Source of the DNA: Alphaproteobacteria bacterium
GTDB lineage: Bacteria; Pseudomonadota; Alphaproteobacteria; Rhizobiales; Rhizobiaceae
Assembly (NCBI GenBank): GCA_017308345.1
Contig: JAFKFE010000237.1
Span: 1-7,289 of the forward strand
Direction: 5' to 3'
DNA: 7,289 nt
In this document: one piece after another, positions 1-6,053 of the stretch
Layout of the letters: every line of letters starts with the position of its first letter
How positions within the stretch are numbered: position 1 is the stretch's first letter
The notes under the pieces: generated by a model
What the model saw: only the letters and a program-made list of their open reading frames with translations
The model's database searches: none
Told to the model about the DNA's origin: nothing
Translations under genes and position numbers: made by a program

Positions 1-34
1 GAAAAACCTCTCCGACCCTGGGCGGGCGGAGAGG
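1..34 (-). terminator. Rho-independent terminator of the minus-strand citrate synthase gene
   Basis: Read on the minus strand, an 8-bp perfect stem (CCTCTCCG paired with CGGAGAGG, plus-strand 27-34 and 7-14) encloses a GC-rich 12-nt loop that can pair further. It is followed at once by GGTTTTTC, a run of five T at plus-strand 2-6. The hairpin starts 22 nt past the stop codon of the citrate synthase gene. Stem, loop and T-run are all seen directly and match the classic intrinsic terminator. No other gene in view could use it. Confidence 0.85.
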
Positions 35-56
35 CTGCGTTTGGGCTATCGCGACA

Positions 57-1157
57 TCAGGCGACGAGGTCCGGCACCGGCCCGACATAGCGGGATTGCG
101 GCCTGATCAGCCGTCCGGTCGCCTGCTGCTCGCGCGCATGCGCGATCCAGCCGGCGACGCGCCCGGCGGCAAAGACGTTGGAGAATGCCTCCTTCGGGAA
201 GCCGACGGCTTCCAGGAGAAGCGCAGTGTAGAACTCGACATTGGTCTGGATCGAACGCTGCGGCTTGGCGATCCTGAGCACGTCGAGCGCTGCCTGCTCC
301 ACCGTCTCGGCGAAGGCCAGCCGGCTGCCCATTTCCTTGCCCCCCGCCTCGTTGCGCGAACCGAGCTGCCGCACGACTGCCTTCAACGCATCCGCGCGCG
401 GATCGCGCACACGATAGATGCGATGGCCGAAGCCCATGATGCGCTCGCCATGCGCGATCGCGTCCCTGAGCCAGGCGGTGGCGTCGCCGCTGGCCTCGAT
501 GGCGTCCAGCATCTCGATCACCGGCCCCGGCGCGCCGCCGTGCAGCGGGCCTTTGAGCGCGCCGAGCCCGGCCAGGATCGCGGAGGTTAGCCCGGCCTGT
601 GTGGAGGCCACCACGCGGGTCGCGAAGGTCGAGGCATTGAGCCCATGGTCGCAAACCGTCACCAGATAGCTGCCCAGTGCCCTGGCAAGCGCCGGCGTGG
701 CGGCACCGGCGAGCATGCGCAGCATATCGCCGGCATGATCGGCGTTTTCGTCGGGAGCGACCGGCGTCTCGCCTCGGCCAAGGCGCAGCAGCGCCGGGGT
801 CAGCACCGCCGGCGCGGCAAGCAGCCTCAGCGCATCGGCAAGCCCGTCACCGTCCGGCAGCATGGCCATGCCCGCCCGCATGCCGCTGTAGATATCGAGC
901 GGCGCAAGTTGCGTAAGCACCGGTTGCAGGCGATCGAACACCTCGACGCGCGCCTTGCCGACTGCCTTTTCCAGTTCGGCATCGCCTGGAAGGTCGTCGA
1001 AGAAGCCGTCGAACAGCAACCGGACAACCTGCGCATAGCGCCAGCGGCCGGCAAGCTCCGTCAGCGAATGGCCCCGAATGGTGAGATGCCCGCCCGCGCC
1101 ATCGACATCGGAAAGCACCGTGTCGGCCGCCACAACATCATCGAGCCCATTCGTCAT
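57..1157 (-). CDS. Citrate synthase / methylcitrate synthase family protein, stand-alone enzyme
   Basis: The 366-residue product belongs to the short bacterial citrate synthase family. These enzymes condense acetyl-CoA (or propionyl-CoA in methylcitrate synthases) with oxaloacetate in the cytoplasm. Visible motifs are DHGLNAST (His171), GPLHGG (His206, equivalent to pig His274), GFGHRIY (His245, pig His320), DPRA (Arg254), AGRVAGW (Arg333) and LIRPQSRY (Arg352). The position usually held by catalytic Asp (pig Asp375) is Glu308, in NVEFY. The ATG at 1155-1157 is chosen because AAGGAG lies 7 nt upstream; an in-frame ATG 15 codons earlier has no such site and would run into the promoter region. 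The gene diverges from an HTH-citrate synthase paralogue across 89 bp. Substrate choice, citrate or methylcitrate, cannot be told from sequence. Confidence 0.88.
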   Translation of the reverse strand: MTNGLDDVVAADTVLSDVDGAGGHLTIRGHSLTELAGRWRYAQVVRLLFDGFFDDLPGDAELEKAVGKARVEVFDRLQPVLTQLAPLDIYSGMRAGMAMLPDGDGLADALRLLAAPAVLTPALLRLGRGETPVAPDENADHAGDMLRMLAGAATPALARALGSYLVTVCDHGLNASTFATRVVASTQAGLTSAILAGLGALKGPLHGGAPGPVIEMLDAIEASGDATAWLRDAIAHGERIMGFGHRIYRVRDPRADALKAVVRQLGSRNEAGGKEMGSRLAFAETVEQAALDVLRIAKPQRSIQTNVEFYTALLLEAVGFPKEAFSNVFAAGRVAGWIAHAREQQATGRLIRPQSRYVGPVPDLVA

Positions 1158-1246
1158 GATCGTCTCCTTGACCTTTTGCGCATTGCAATTAATGCTGCGC
1201 AATCAATGCATCAATCTTGATCAAGATAATCAATGTAAGGCGGCAA
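1158..1246. promoter_or_regulatory. Divergent promoter/operator region between the two citrate synthase genes
   Basis: This AT-richer 89-bp stretch must hold the promoters of both divergent genes. It contains a 14-bp perfect palindrome ATCTTGATCAAGAT at 1214-1227, flanked by direct repeats AATCAATG at 1201-1208 and 1228-1235. It also has an inverted pair TTGCGCA (1176-1182) / TGCGCAA (1196-1202) and a pair GCATT (1180-1184) / AATGC (1191-1195). Ribosome binding sites are at its two ends: AAGGAG for the minus gene and AAGG at 1237-1240 for the plus gene. The palindromes are seen directly. That they are operators, possibly bound by the HTH-citrate synthase, is inference. No -35/-10 pair could be assigned with confidence. 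Confidence 0.6.
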
Positions 1247-2386
1247 ATGTCGGAATGGCTGACGCGGGAGCAAGCGCTGGAGCGGCTGAACGTCCGGCCG
1301 CAGACGCTCTATGCCTATGTCAGCCGCGGCCGCATCGGCATGAAGCCGGACGACGCCGACCCGCGCCGCAGCCAGTACCGCGCCGACGATATCGCCGCGC
1401 TCGCCACCCGACGCGCTCGCGGCCGAAGCCCGCAGGCAATCGCCGAAAGCGCCATCGCCTGGGGAGAGCCGGCGATCGCCACGTCGATCTCGACGGTGCT
1501 GCATGGCCGCCTGGTCTATCGCGGCAAGGATGCGGTGGCACTTTCAACGTCGGCGACGCTCGAGGAAACGGCCGCTCTGTTGTGGGCATCGGATTCCCCG
1601 GTGTCATTCGCTTCGCTGACGCCTTCGGCCGCCCGGCAGAGCGGCACGCCAACGGCCTTTGCCAGGCTCTCGGCGCTTGCGGCCGAAGGCTGGCCCTCGC
1701 TCGGCCGCAGGCCGGCCATGCTGCAGCAGGACGGCGCCGCCGCCACCAGCGCGCTGGCCACCGCGCTCGGCGCGACGCCTGGCTCCGAACCCGTGCATGC
1801 TAGGCTGGCGCGGGGCTGGTCGGTCGAGGACGAAGGCGCCGGTCTCATCCGCAAGGCGCTGGTGCTGCTGGCCGATCACGAGCTCAACGCGTCGACCTTC
1901 GCCGCCGGCGTCGCGGCCTCCACCGGCGCCCCGGTCGCCGCCTGCCTGCTGGCCGGGCTGGCGACGCTCACCGGCCCGCGTCACGGAGGCGCGGGCGCCG
2001 CGGCGATCGCGCTGGTCGAGGATGCGGAACGGCTGGGCGCGGACGAGGCGATCGCCCGCTGGCTGGCGCATGACCGGCCGCTGCCCGGCTTCGGCCACCC
2101 GCTCTACCCGGAAGGCGACCCCCGCGCCGAGGGCCTGTTCTCCGGCCTCGAGATCGATGACGGCCTATCGCGCCTGCGCGACGCGGTGCTTGCCGCGACC
2201 GGCCTGCATCCGAACATCGATTTCGCGCTCGCCGCGATGACACGCGGCCTGCGCCTGCCCACAGATGCGCCGTTCCGCCTGTTCGCGCTTGGCCGCAGCG
2301 TCGGCTGGACGGCGCATGCCATCGAGCAGGTGACCAGCAACAGGCTGATCAGGCCCCGCGCCCGTTATGATGGGCCGGTGGGATGA
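1247..2386 (+). CDS. Helix-turn-helix domain fused to a citrate synthase domain
   Basis: The 379-residue protein begins with a MerR/excisionase-like helix-turn-helix (about residues 4-35: LTREQALERLNV, then a turn and LYAYVSRGRI) and a basic, arginine-rich linker to about residue 60. A citrate synthase fold follows from about residue 75. The active-site pattern is complete: DHELNAST (His211), GPRHGG (His246), GFGHPLY (His284), DPRA (Arg293), NIDF (Asp325), LGRSVGW (Arg350) and LIRPRARY (Arg369). HTH-citrate synthase proteins are a recognised but little studied group; a metabolite-sensing regulator, a DNA-tethered enzyme or both are possible. The ATG at 1247 is preferred (AAGG six bases upstream). 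An in-frame TTG at 1217 lies inside a palindrome and has no ribosome binding site. It sits divergent to a stand-alone paralogue, the arrangement expected for a local regulator. Confidence 0.85.
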   Translation: MSEWLTREQALERLNVRPQTLYAYVSRGRIGMKPDDADPRRSQYRADDIAALATRRARGRSPQAIAESAIAWGEPAIATSISTVLHGRLVYRGKDAVALSTSATLEETAALLWASDSPVSFASLTPSAARQSGTPTAFARLSALAAEGWPSLGRRPAMLQQDGAAATSALATALGATPGSEPVHARLARGWSVEDEGAGLIRKALVLLADHELNASTFAAGVAASTGAPVAACLLAGLATLTGPRHGGAGAAAIALVEDAERLGADEAIARWLAHDRPLPGFGHPLYPEGDPRAEGLFSGLEIDDGLSRLRDAVLAATGLHPNIDFALAAMTRGLRLPTDAPFRLFALGRSVGWTAHAIEQVTSNRLIRPRARYDGPVG

Positions 2387-2435
2387 AGGGGATTGAGGCA
2401 ACGCCAGCGCCTCGCCGTCTGGGCGGAGCGCGGCG

Positions 2436-2577
2436 GGTTGTGTTGAGATTCAGGTCAGGCTGAGTCGAAAATAGCGGCTTTCGAGAACCGGAGCGGAGCG
2501 TACTTAAAGTACGTGAGCACCGGAAGCGCAGAAAGCCGCTATTTGCAGACCGGCCTCACCTGAATATCAACGCAACC
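2436..2577. repeat. Nested imperfect palindrome between the HTH-citrate synthase gene and phaR
   Basis: Three nested stems share one axis. The outer arms 2437-2460 and 2553-2576 match at 21 of 24 positions, and one more pair extends them to 2436/2577. The middle arms 2469-2482 and 2531-2544 are a perfect 14-bp inverted repeat, AAATAGCGGCTTTC. The inner arms CGTACTT (2499-2505) and AAGTACG (2507-2513) are perfect. Between middle and inner stems lies a near-direct repeat, ACCGGAGCGGAG at 2487-2498 and ACCGGAAGCGCAG at 2519-2531. The element fills most of the gap between two convergent genes and its edge touches the phaR stop codon. It may be a dispersed palindromic element, a bidirectional transcription or mRNA-end structure, or a small non-autonomous mobile relic. 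There is no long T-run, so it is not a textbook terminator. Confidence 0.75.
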
Positions 2578-3170
2578 TAAGACATCGTGTCGAGCTTGCG
2601 CTGCATGGCCGCGATCTGCGCCTTCAATTCCTGCAGATCGTCGGACTTCTCTTCCTTCTTCGGCGGTTCGGCCGGGGCCGCGGCAGTGCCGCCGGCGGGC
2701 GGGAACGGCGTGAACATGCGCATGGCGTTCTGGAACATCTCGACATTGCGGCGCGTCTGTTCCTCGAGCGCCTTCATCGGCGTCTTCATCATGTCCATCG
2801 GCGTCTTGCCGAAGGCGCCCTTCATCTGCTCGCGAAACCGCTCCTGCTCCTTGGAGAAGGCGATCATCGACTGTTCGAGGAAGCTCGGCACGATCATCTG
2901 CATCTGATCGCCATAGAAGGAGATGAGCTGTCGCAGGAACGGGATCGGCAGCATGTTCTGCCCGTCCTTGTTCTCCAGCTCGAAGATGATCTGCGTCAGC
3001 ACCGGATGGGTGATGTCGTCGCCGGTCTTTGCGTCCTGGACCGTGAACTCTTCGCCCTTCTTGACCATCTCGGCCAAGTCCTCGAGCGTCACATAGGTGC
3101 TCGTGCCGGTATTGTAGAGCCGGCGATTTGCATATTTCTTGATGACGATCGGGTCGTCTTTTGCGGCCAT
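2577..3170 (-). CDS. phaR: Polyhydroxyalkanoate synthesis repressor PhaR
   Basis: The 197-residue product matches the PhaR (AniA) family, regulators that bind both DNA and PHB. In the known model PhaR represses phasin and other PHB-related genes and is released when it adsorbs to growing granules. The conserved N-terminal PHB/PHA accumulation DNA-binding domain (about residues 8-68) begins with IVIKKYANRRLYNTGTSTYV. The central accumulation region (about 72-150: MLPIPFLRQLISFYGDQMQ and following) is rich in Met, Phe and Gln, as expected for granule contact. A Pro/Ala linker (about 155-170) leads to a short coiled-coil-like tail (about 176-195). Start ATG at 3168-3170 has GGGGAGG just upstream. 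It is divergent from phaA across 307 bp, the usual rhizobial arrangement. Length and motifs look intact. Confidence 0.95.
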   Translation of the reverse strand: MAAKDDPIVIKKYANRRLYNTGTSTYVTLEDLAEMVKKGEEFTVQDAKTGDDITHPVLTQIIFELENKDGQNMLPIPFLRQLISFYGDQMQMIVPSFLEQSMIAFSKEQERFREQMKGAFGKTPMDMMKTPMKALEEQTRRNVEMFQNAMRMFTPFPPAGGTAAAPAEPPKKEEKSDDLQELKAQIAAMQRKLDTMS

Positions 3171-3477
3171 CCGTATCCTCCCCAGGACACCGGCACTTCC
3201 AAGAGTAAGCGGCCGGTAACGATTGCGCCCTTCGTTGAGGATACGCGCAAAAGCGTCACAATTCCAAGTGGTTTGTGCACTGCGGCATCAATTAATGCTG
3301 CATAGCCATTGCAAAATCCGCCGCGCGGTCAACGTCACGTTACCGCGACCGGCGCGCGCCCCGCTTGCCGCGCATGGCGGTCATGCCCATTTCCGGTTTG
3401 ACTCAGATCATTGAACGGGCAAGAAAAGTCTTCAAACGATAGCCTAAAATACGACACCTCGAAGTCTGGAGAAGAAA
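3171..3477. promoter_or_regulatory. Divergent phaR-phaA regulatory region
   Basis: This 307-bp gap holds the promoters of phaR (leftward) and phaA (rightward). Ribosome binding sites are clear at both ends: GGGGAGG before phaR, and TGGAGAAG (3467-3474) just before the phaA ATG. The most structured part is 3276-3313, rich in TGC/GCA steps, with GTGCAC, an inverted pair GCAT (3285-3288) / ATGC (3295-3298), and the string CAATTAATGCTGC at 3289-3301. The same 13 bases occur at 1186-1198 in the citrate synthase divergent region. PhaR is reported to bind TGC-rich palindromic sites, so this is a candidate PhaR operator (inference). A TTGACT at 3398-3403 could be a -35 element for phaA, but no convincing -10 lies at the right spacing. 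Confidence 0.55.
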
Positions 3478-4662
3478 ATGGCCGCTTCCAATTCAATCGT
3501 CGTTGCCAGCGCCGCCCGTACCGCGGTCGGCTCCTTCAACGGCAGTTTCGCCGCCACGCCGGCGCATGAGCTCGGCGCCGTCGTCATCAGGGAATTGCTC
3601 GCGCGTGCGGCCGTCGAGGCCGCGGCAGTCGACGAGGTCATCCTCGGCCAGGTGCTGACCGCCGCTCAAGGGCAGAACCCGGCCCGCCAGGCCTCGATCA
3701 ATGCAGGCCTGCCGAAGGAGACCACCGCCTGGGGCCTCAACCAGGTCTGCGGCTCGGGGCTGCGCGCCATCGCGCTCGGCATGCAGCAGATCTCCACCGG
3801 CGACGCCAAGGTGATCATCGCCGGCGGCCAGGAATCGATGTCGCTGTCCCCGCATGCCGAGCACCTGCGGGCCGGCGTCAAGATGGGCGACTACAAGATG
3901 ATCGACACCATGATCAAGGACGGCCTGTGGGATGCCTTCAACGGCTACCATATGGGCAACACCGCCGAGAACGTCGCCCGCCAGTTCCAGATCACCCGCG
4001 ACGACCAGGACCAGTTCGCCTTGGCCTCGCAGAACAAGGCGGAGGCCGCGCAGAAGGCCGGCAGGTTCAAGGACGAGATCGTCGCCTTCACCATCAAGGG
4101 CAAGAAGGGCGACACGATCGTCGACCAGGACGAATATATCCGCCATGCCGCGACGCTCGACGCCATGACCAAGCTGAAGCCCGCTTTCGACAAGGACGGC
4201 ACGGTCACCGCAGCCAATGCATCGGGCATCAATGACGGCGCCGCGGGCGCGTTGCTGATGACCGAGGCCGAGGCCGCCCGGCGTGGCATCACGCCGCTCG
4301 TCCGCATCGCCTCGTGGGCGACCGCCGGCGTCGATCCGGCGATCATGGGCACCGGACCTATCCCGGCCTCGAAGCGGGCGCTGGAGAAGGCCGGCTGGTC
4401 GGTCAAGGATCTCGATCTCGTCGAGGCCAACGAGGCCTTCGCGGCGCAGGCCTGCGCCGTCAACAAGGGCATGGGCTGGGATCCCTCGATCGTCAACGTC
4501 AATGGCGGCGCCATCGCCATCGGCCATCCGATCGGCGCCTCCGGCGCCCGCATCTTCAACACGCTGGTCCACGAGATGCGCCGCCGCGGCGCGAAGAAGG
4601 GCCTTGCCACGCTGTGCATCGGCGGCGGCATGGGCGTCGCCATGTGCGTGGAAGCGCTCTGA
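3478..4662 (+). CDS. phaA: Acetyl-CoA acetyltransferase (beta-ketothiolase) PhaA
   Basis: This 394-residue biosynthetic thiolase condenses two acetyl-CoA into acetoacetyl-CoA, the first step of PHB synthesis, in the cytoplasm; the reverse reaction is also possible. All catalytic landmarks of the thiolase family are present: nucleophile Cys91 in NQVCGSG, the NEAF box at 318-321, His350 in GGAIAIGHPIGASG, and Cys380 in LCIGGGMG. Length matches the Zoogloea ramigera type enzyme. The start is fixed by GGAGAAG four bases upstream of the ATG. It lies 121 bp upstream of phaB on the same strand and divergent from phaR, which supports the PHB role over fatty acid breakdown. No damage is seen. Confidence 0.96.
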   Translation: MAASNSIVVASAARTAVGSFNGSFAATPAHELGAVVIRELLARAAVEAAAVDEVILGQVLTAAQGQNPARQASINAGLPKETTAWGLNQVCGSGLRAIALGMQQISTGDAKVIIAGGQESMSLSPHAEHLRAGVKMGDYKMIDTMIKDGLWDAFNGYHMGNTAENVARQFQITRDDQDQFALASQNKAEAAQKAGRFKDEIVAFTIKGKKGDTIVDQDEYIRHAATLDAMTKLKPAFDKDGTVTAANASGINDGAAGALLMTEAEAARRGITPLVRIASWATAGVDPAIMGTGPIPASKRALEKAGWSVKDLDLVEANEAFAAQACAVNKGMGWDPSIVNVNGGAIAIGHPIGASGARIFNTLVHEMRRRGAKKGLATLCIGGGMGVAMCVEAL

Positions 4663-4663
4663 G

Positions 4664-4758
4664 CGAATAGCGAATAGGGAGTAGCGAATAGGGGAGAATA
4701 GCGTGGGCGCAGCGGGACCGTAAGATCCCTACTCGCTATTCGCTACTCCCTACTCGCT
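4664..4758. repeat. Inverted array of heptamers in the phaA-phaB gap
   Basis: Just after the phaA stop codon come 7-base units: CGAATAG (4664-4670), CGAATAG (4671-4677), GGAGTAG (4678-4684), CGAATAG (4685-4691). After a 37-bp centre the reverse-strand version follows: CTACTCG (4729-4735), CTATTCG (4736-4742), CTACTCC (4743-4749), CTACTCG (4750-4756). The arms 4669-4691 and 4736-4758 pair over 23 bases with one mismatch, including a perfect 17-bp core (4675-4691 / 4736-4752). In RNA this would be a long hairpin between the two cistrons. It could act as a transcript stability element, an attenuator or a dispersed intergenic repeat; the sequence does not decide which. Confidence 0.8.
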
Positions 4759-4783
4759 CCGAGGATCAAAGGGAGGAGCACAT

Positions 4784-5509
4784 ATGAGCAAGGTAGCAAT
4801 CGTCACGGGCGGATCACGCGGCATCGGCGCGGCGATATCGGTCGCGTTGAAGAACGCCGGCTATTCGGTCGCGGCGAACTATGCCGGCAATGACGAGGCG
4901 GCCGCGAAGTTCAAGGCCGAGACGGGTATCCCCGTCTACAAATGGTCGGTCGCCGACTACGACGCCTGCGCCGCCGGCATCAGTCGGGTCGAAGCAGATC
5001 TCGGTCCGGTCTCGGTTCTGGTCAACAATGCCGGCATCACCCGCGACGCCATGTTCCACAAGATGACGCGCGAGCAGTGGAAGGAAGTGATCGACACCAA
5101 CCTTTCGGGCGTCTTCAACATGACGCACCCGCTGTGGAGCGGCATGCGCGACCGCAAGTTCGGCCGCGTCATCACCATCTCCTCGATCAACGGCCAGAAG
5201 GGCCAGGCCGGCCAAGCCAATTATTCGGCCTCGAAGGCCGGCGACATCGGCTTCAGTAAAGCACTCGCTCAAGAGGGGGCTCGCGCGGGCATCACCGTCA
5301 ACGTCATCTGCCCCGGCTATATCGCGACCGAGATGGTCAAGGCGATCGACGAGAAGGTGCTCAACGAGCGCATCATCCCGCAGATCCCGGTCGGCCGCCT
5401 CGGCGAACCGGAAGAGATCGCGCGCTGTGTCGTCTTCCTGGCTTCCGACGAAGCAGGCTTCATCACCGGCTCGACCATCACCGCCAATGGTGGCCAGTAC
5501 TTCGCCTGA
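4784..5509 (+). CDS. phaB: Acetoacetyl-CoA reductase PhaB
   Basis: A 241-residue short-chain dehydrogenase/reductase that reduces acetoacetyl-CoA to (R)-3-hydroxybutyryl-CoA, usually with NADPH, giving the monomer for PHB synthase. The Rossmann nucleotide-binding motif TGGSRGIG is at residues 8-15 and NNAG at 81-84. The Asn of the tetrad is Asn106 (DTNLSG), the catalytic Ser is Ser134 (ISSINGQKGQ), and Tyr147 and Lys151 form YSASK. The ISSINGQKGQ segment and PGYIATEMV (177-185) are typical of PhaB rather than FabG. A strong GGGAGGAG at 4771-4778 precedes the ATG. It follows phaA by 121 bp and is probably co-transcribed, though a large hairpin array lies between them. No PHB synthase gene follows; in many rhizobia it is elsewhere in the genome. 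Confidence 0.95.
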   Translation: MSKVAIVTGGSRGIGAAISVALKNAGYSVAANYAGNDEAAAKFKAETGIPVYKWSVADYDACAAGISRVEADLGPVSVLVNNAGITRDAMFHKMTREQWKEVIDTNLSGVFNMTHPLWSGMRDRKFGRVITISSINGQKGQAGQANYSASKAGDIGFSKALAQEGARAGITVNVICPGYIATEMVKAIDEKVLNERIIPQIPVGRLGEPEEIARCVVFLASDEAGFITGSTITANGGQYFA

Positions 5510-5669
5510 CGCCCGTTATGACCAAGGCGGTTCACCCGGAATTGCGCCAAGGCGGCACCAACGTCGGAGCCGTCTTGTCCGCCGCCGGCGAGGTCGGCGC
5601 GACACCTTGCCTCAATTCGGCACGCAAAGGTTAACGGCCGCGCCGCGCCCTGTGCGCAACTCGCTTCAC

Positions 5670-5704
5670 AAGCTGTGGATTTTCGGTGGGTAAGCTGTGG
5701 ATAA
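5670..5704 (-). promoter_or_regulatory. Pair of DnaA boxes, one perfect
   Basis: TGTGGATAA at 5696-5704 is the exact complement of the consensus DnaA box TTATCCACA. TGTGGATTT at 5674-5682 matches at 7 of 9 positions in the same orientation. Both sit in an identical 11-bp string AAGCTGTGGAT (5670-5680 and 5692-5702), repeated at 22 bp, about two helical turns, so both would face the same side of the DNA. The sequence match is direct; DnaA binding is inferred. Confidence 0.65.
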
Positions 5705-5718
5705 CACCATATCTAGGG

Positions 5719-5769
5719 GTGAACAAACCGGGAAAATCAGAAGATCGCTGATTCGTCGCCGATTCGTTC
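5719..5769 (+). repeat. Origin-like module, copy A
   Basis: Copy A runs from GTGAACAAA (5719-5727) through an ATCAG-containing stretch to GATTCGTCGC-C-GATTCGTTC (5750-5769). It contains two GANTC sites 11 bp apart. The same order of elements returns about 284 bp downstream as copy B. The final 20 bases differ from copy B at one position; the middle is less conserved. Confidence 0.7.
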
Positions 5770-5820
5770 TGGCTTTGACCGAAAAGTTAACGGCAGGCGG
5801 CGCAAACGTCACCGAATTCG

Positions 5821-5860
5821 TTAAAAGCGATTAAGAAAAATCAACAATATCATAATCTTG
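5821..5860. other. AT-rich segment, candidate DNA-unwinding element
   Basis: Thirty-one of these 40 bases are A or T, against a clearly GC-rich background. The segment begins with two TTAA tetramers (5821-5824 and 5831-5834) six bases apart, close to the TTAA-N7-TTAA spacing of CtrA sites but one base short. It sits between module copies A and B and lies in a gap in the GANTC cluster. A role in strand opening is inference from composition and position. Confidence 0.4.
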
Positions 5861-6002
5861 ACGAGCGCCCTCAAGTCGACGACGACCGTTCCCCGGCAAA
5901 GGTTAACGCCGGCCCGGGTCATGTCGCGGCCAAGCATGAATCGGGCCAATTCCCCGATTCAGCATGTGGTGAGACTCATCGTCAAAAAACCCACATATAG
6001 CC

Positions 6003-6053
6003 GTGAACAAAACCTGAATCAGGGCGAGTCAGCGATTCGTCGCTGATTCGTTC
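6003..6053 (+). repeat. Origin-like module, copy B
   Basis: Copy B repeats the order of copy A: GTGAACAAA (6003-6011), an ATCAG stretch, then GATTCGTCGC-T-GATTCGTTC (6034-6053). It carries four GANTC sites (6016, 6026, 6034, 6045) with a fifth just beyond at 6056, mostly 10-11 bp apart. The similarity extends a little upstream (CACATATAG against CATATCTAG). Confidence 0.7.

Noticed and set aside
1158..1202. N-terminal extension of the minus-strand citrate synthase to an ATG at 1200-1202
   Set aside because: It has no ribosome binding site, is AT-rich, and would cover the palindromic promoter region; AAGGAG directly precedes the ATG at 1155-1157.
1217..1246. TTG start extending the HTH-citrate synthase by 10 residues
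   Set aside because: The TTG falls inside a perfect palindrome with no ribosome binding site, whereas ATG 1247 has AAGG at good spacing and opens directly onto the HTH.
3493..4572. 359-codon minus-strand open frame opposite phaA
   Set aside because: It lies within the thiolase gene, whose catalytic residues and ribosome binding site are clear; the antisense product is Asp/Gly/Arg-rich with no domain.
5821..5834. Full CtrA site (TTAA-N7-TTAA)
   Set aside because: The two TTAA tetramers are separated by six bases, not seven, so I keep it only as a near match.
5858..6046. 62-codon plus-strand open frame in the phaB-helicase gap
   Set aside because: It has no ribosome binding site, overlaps the GANTC cluster and module B, and its product resembles nothing known to me.
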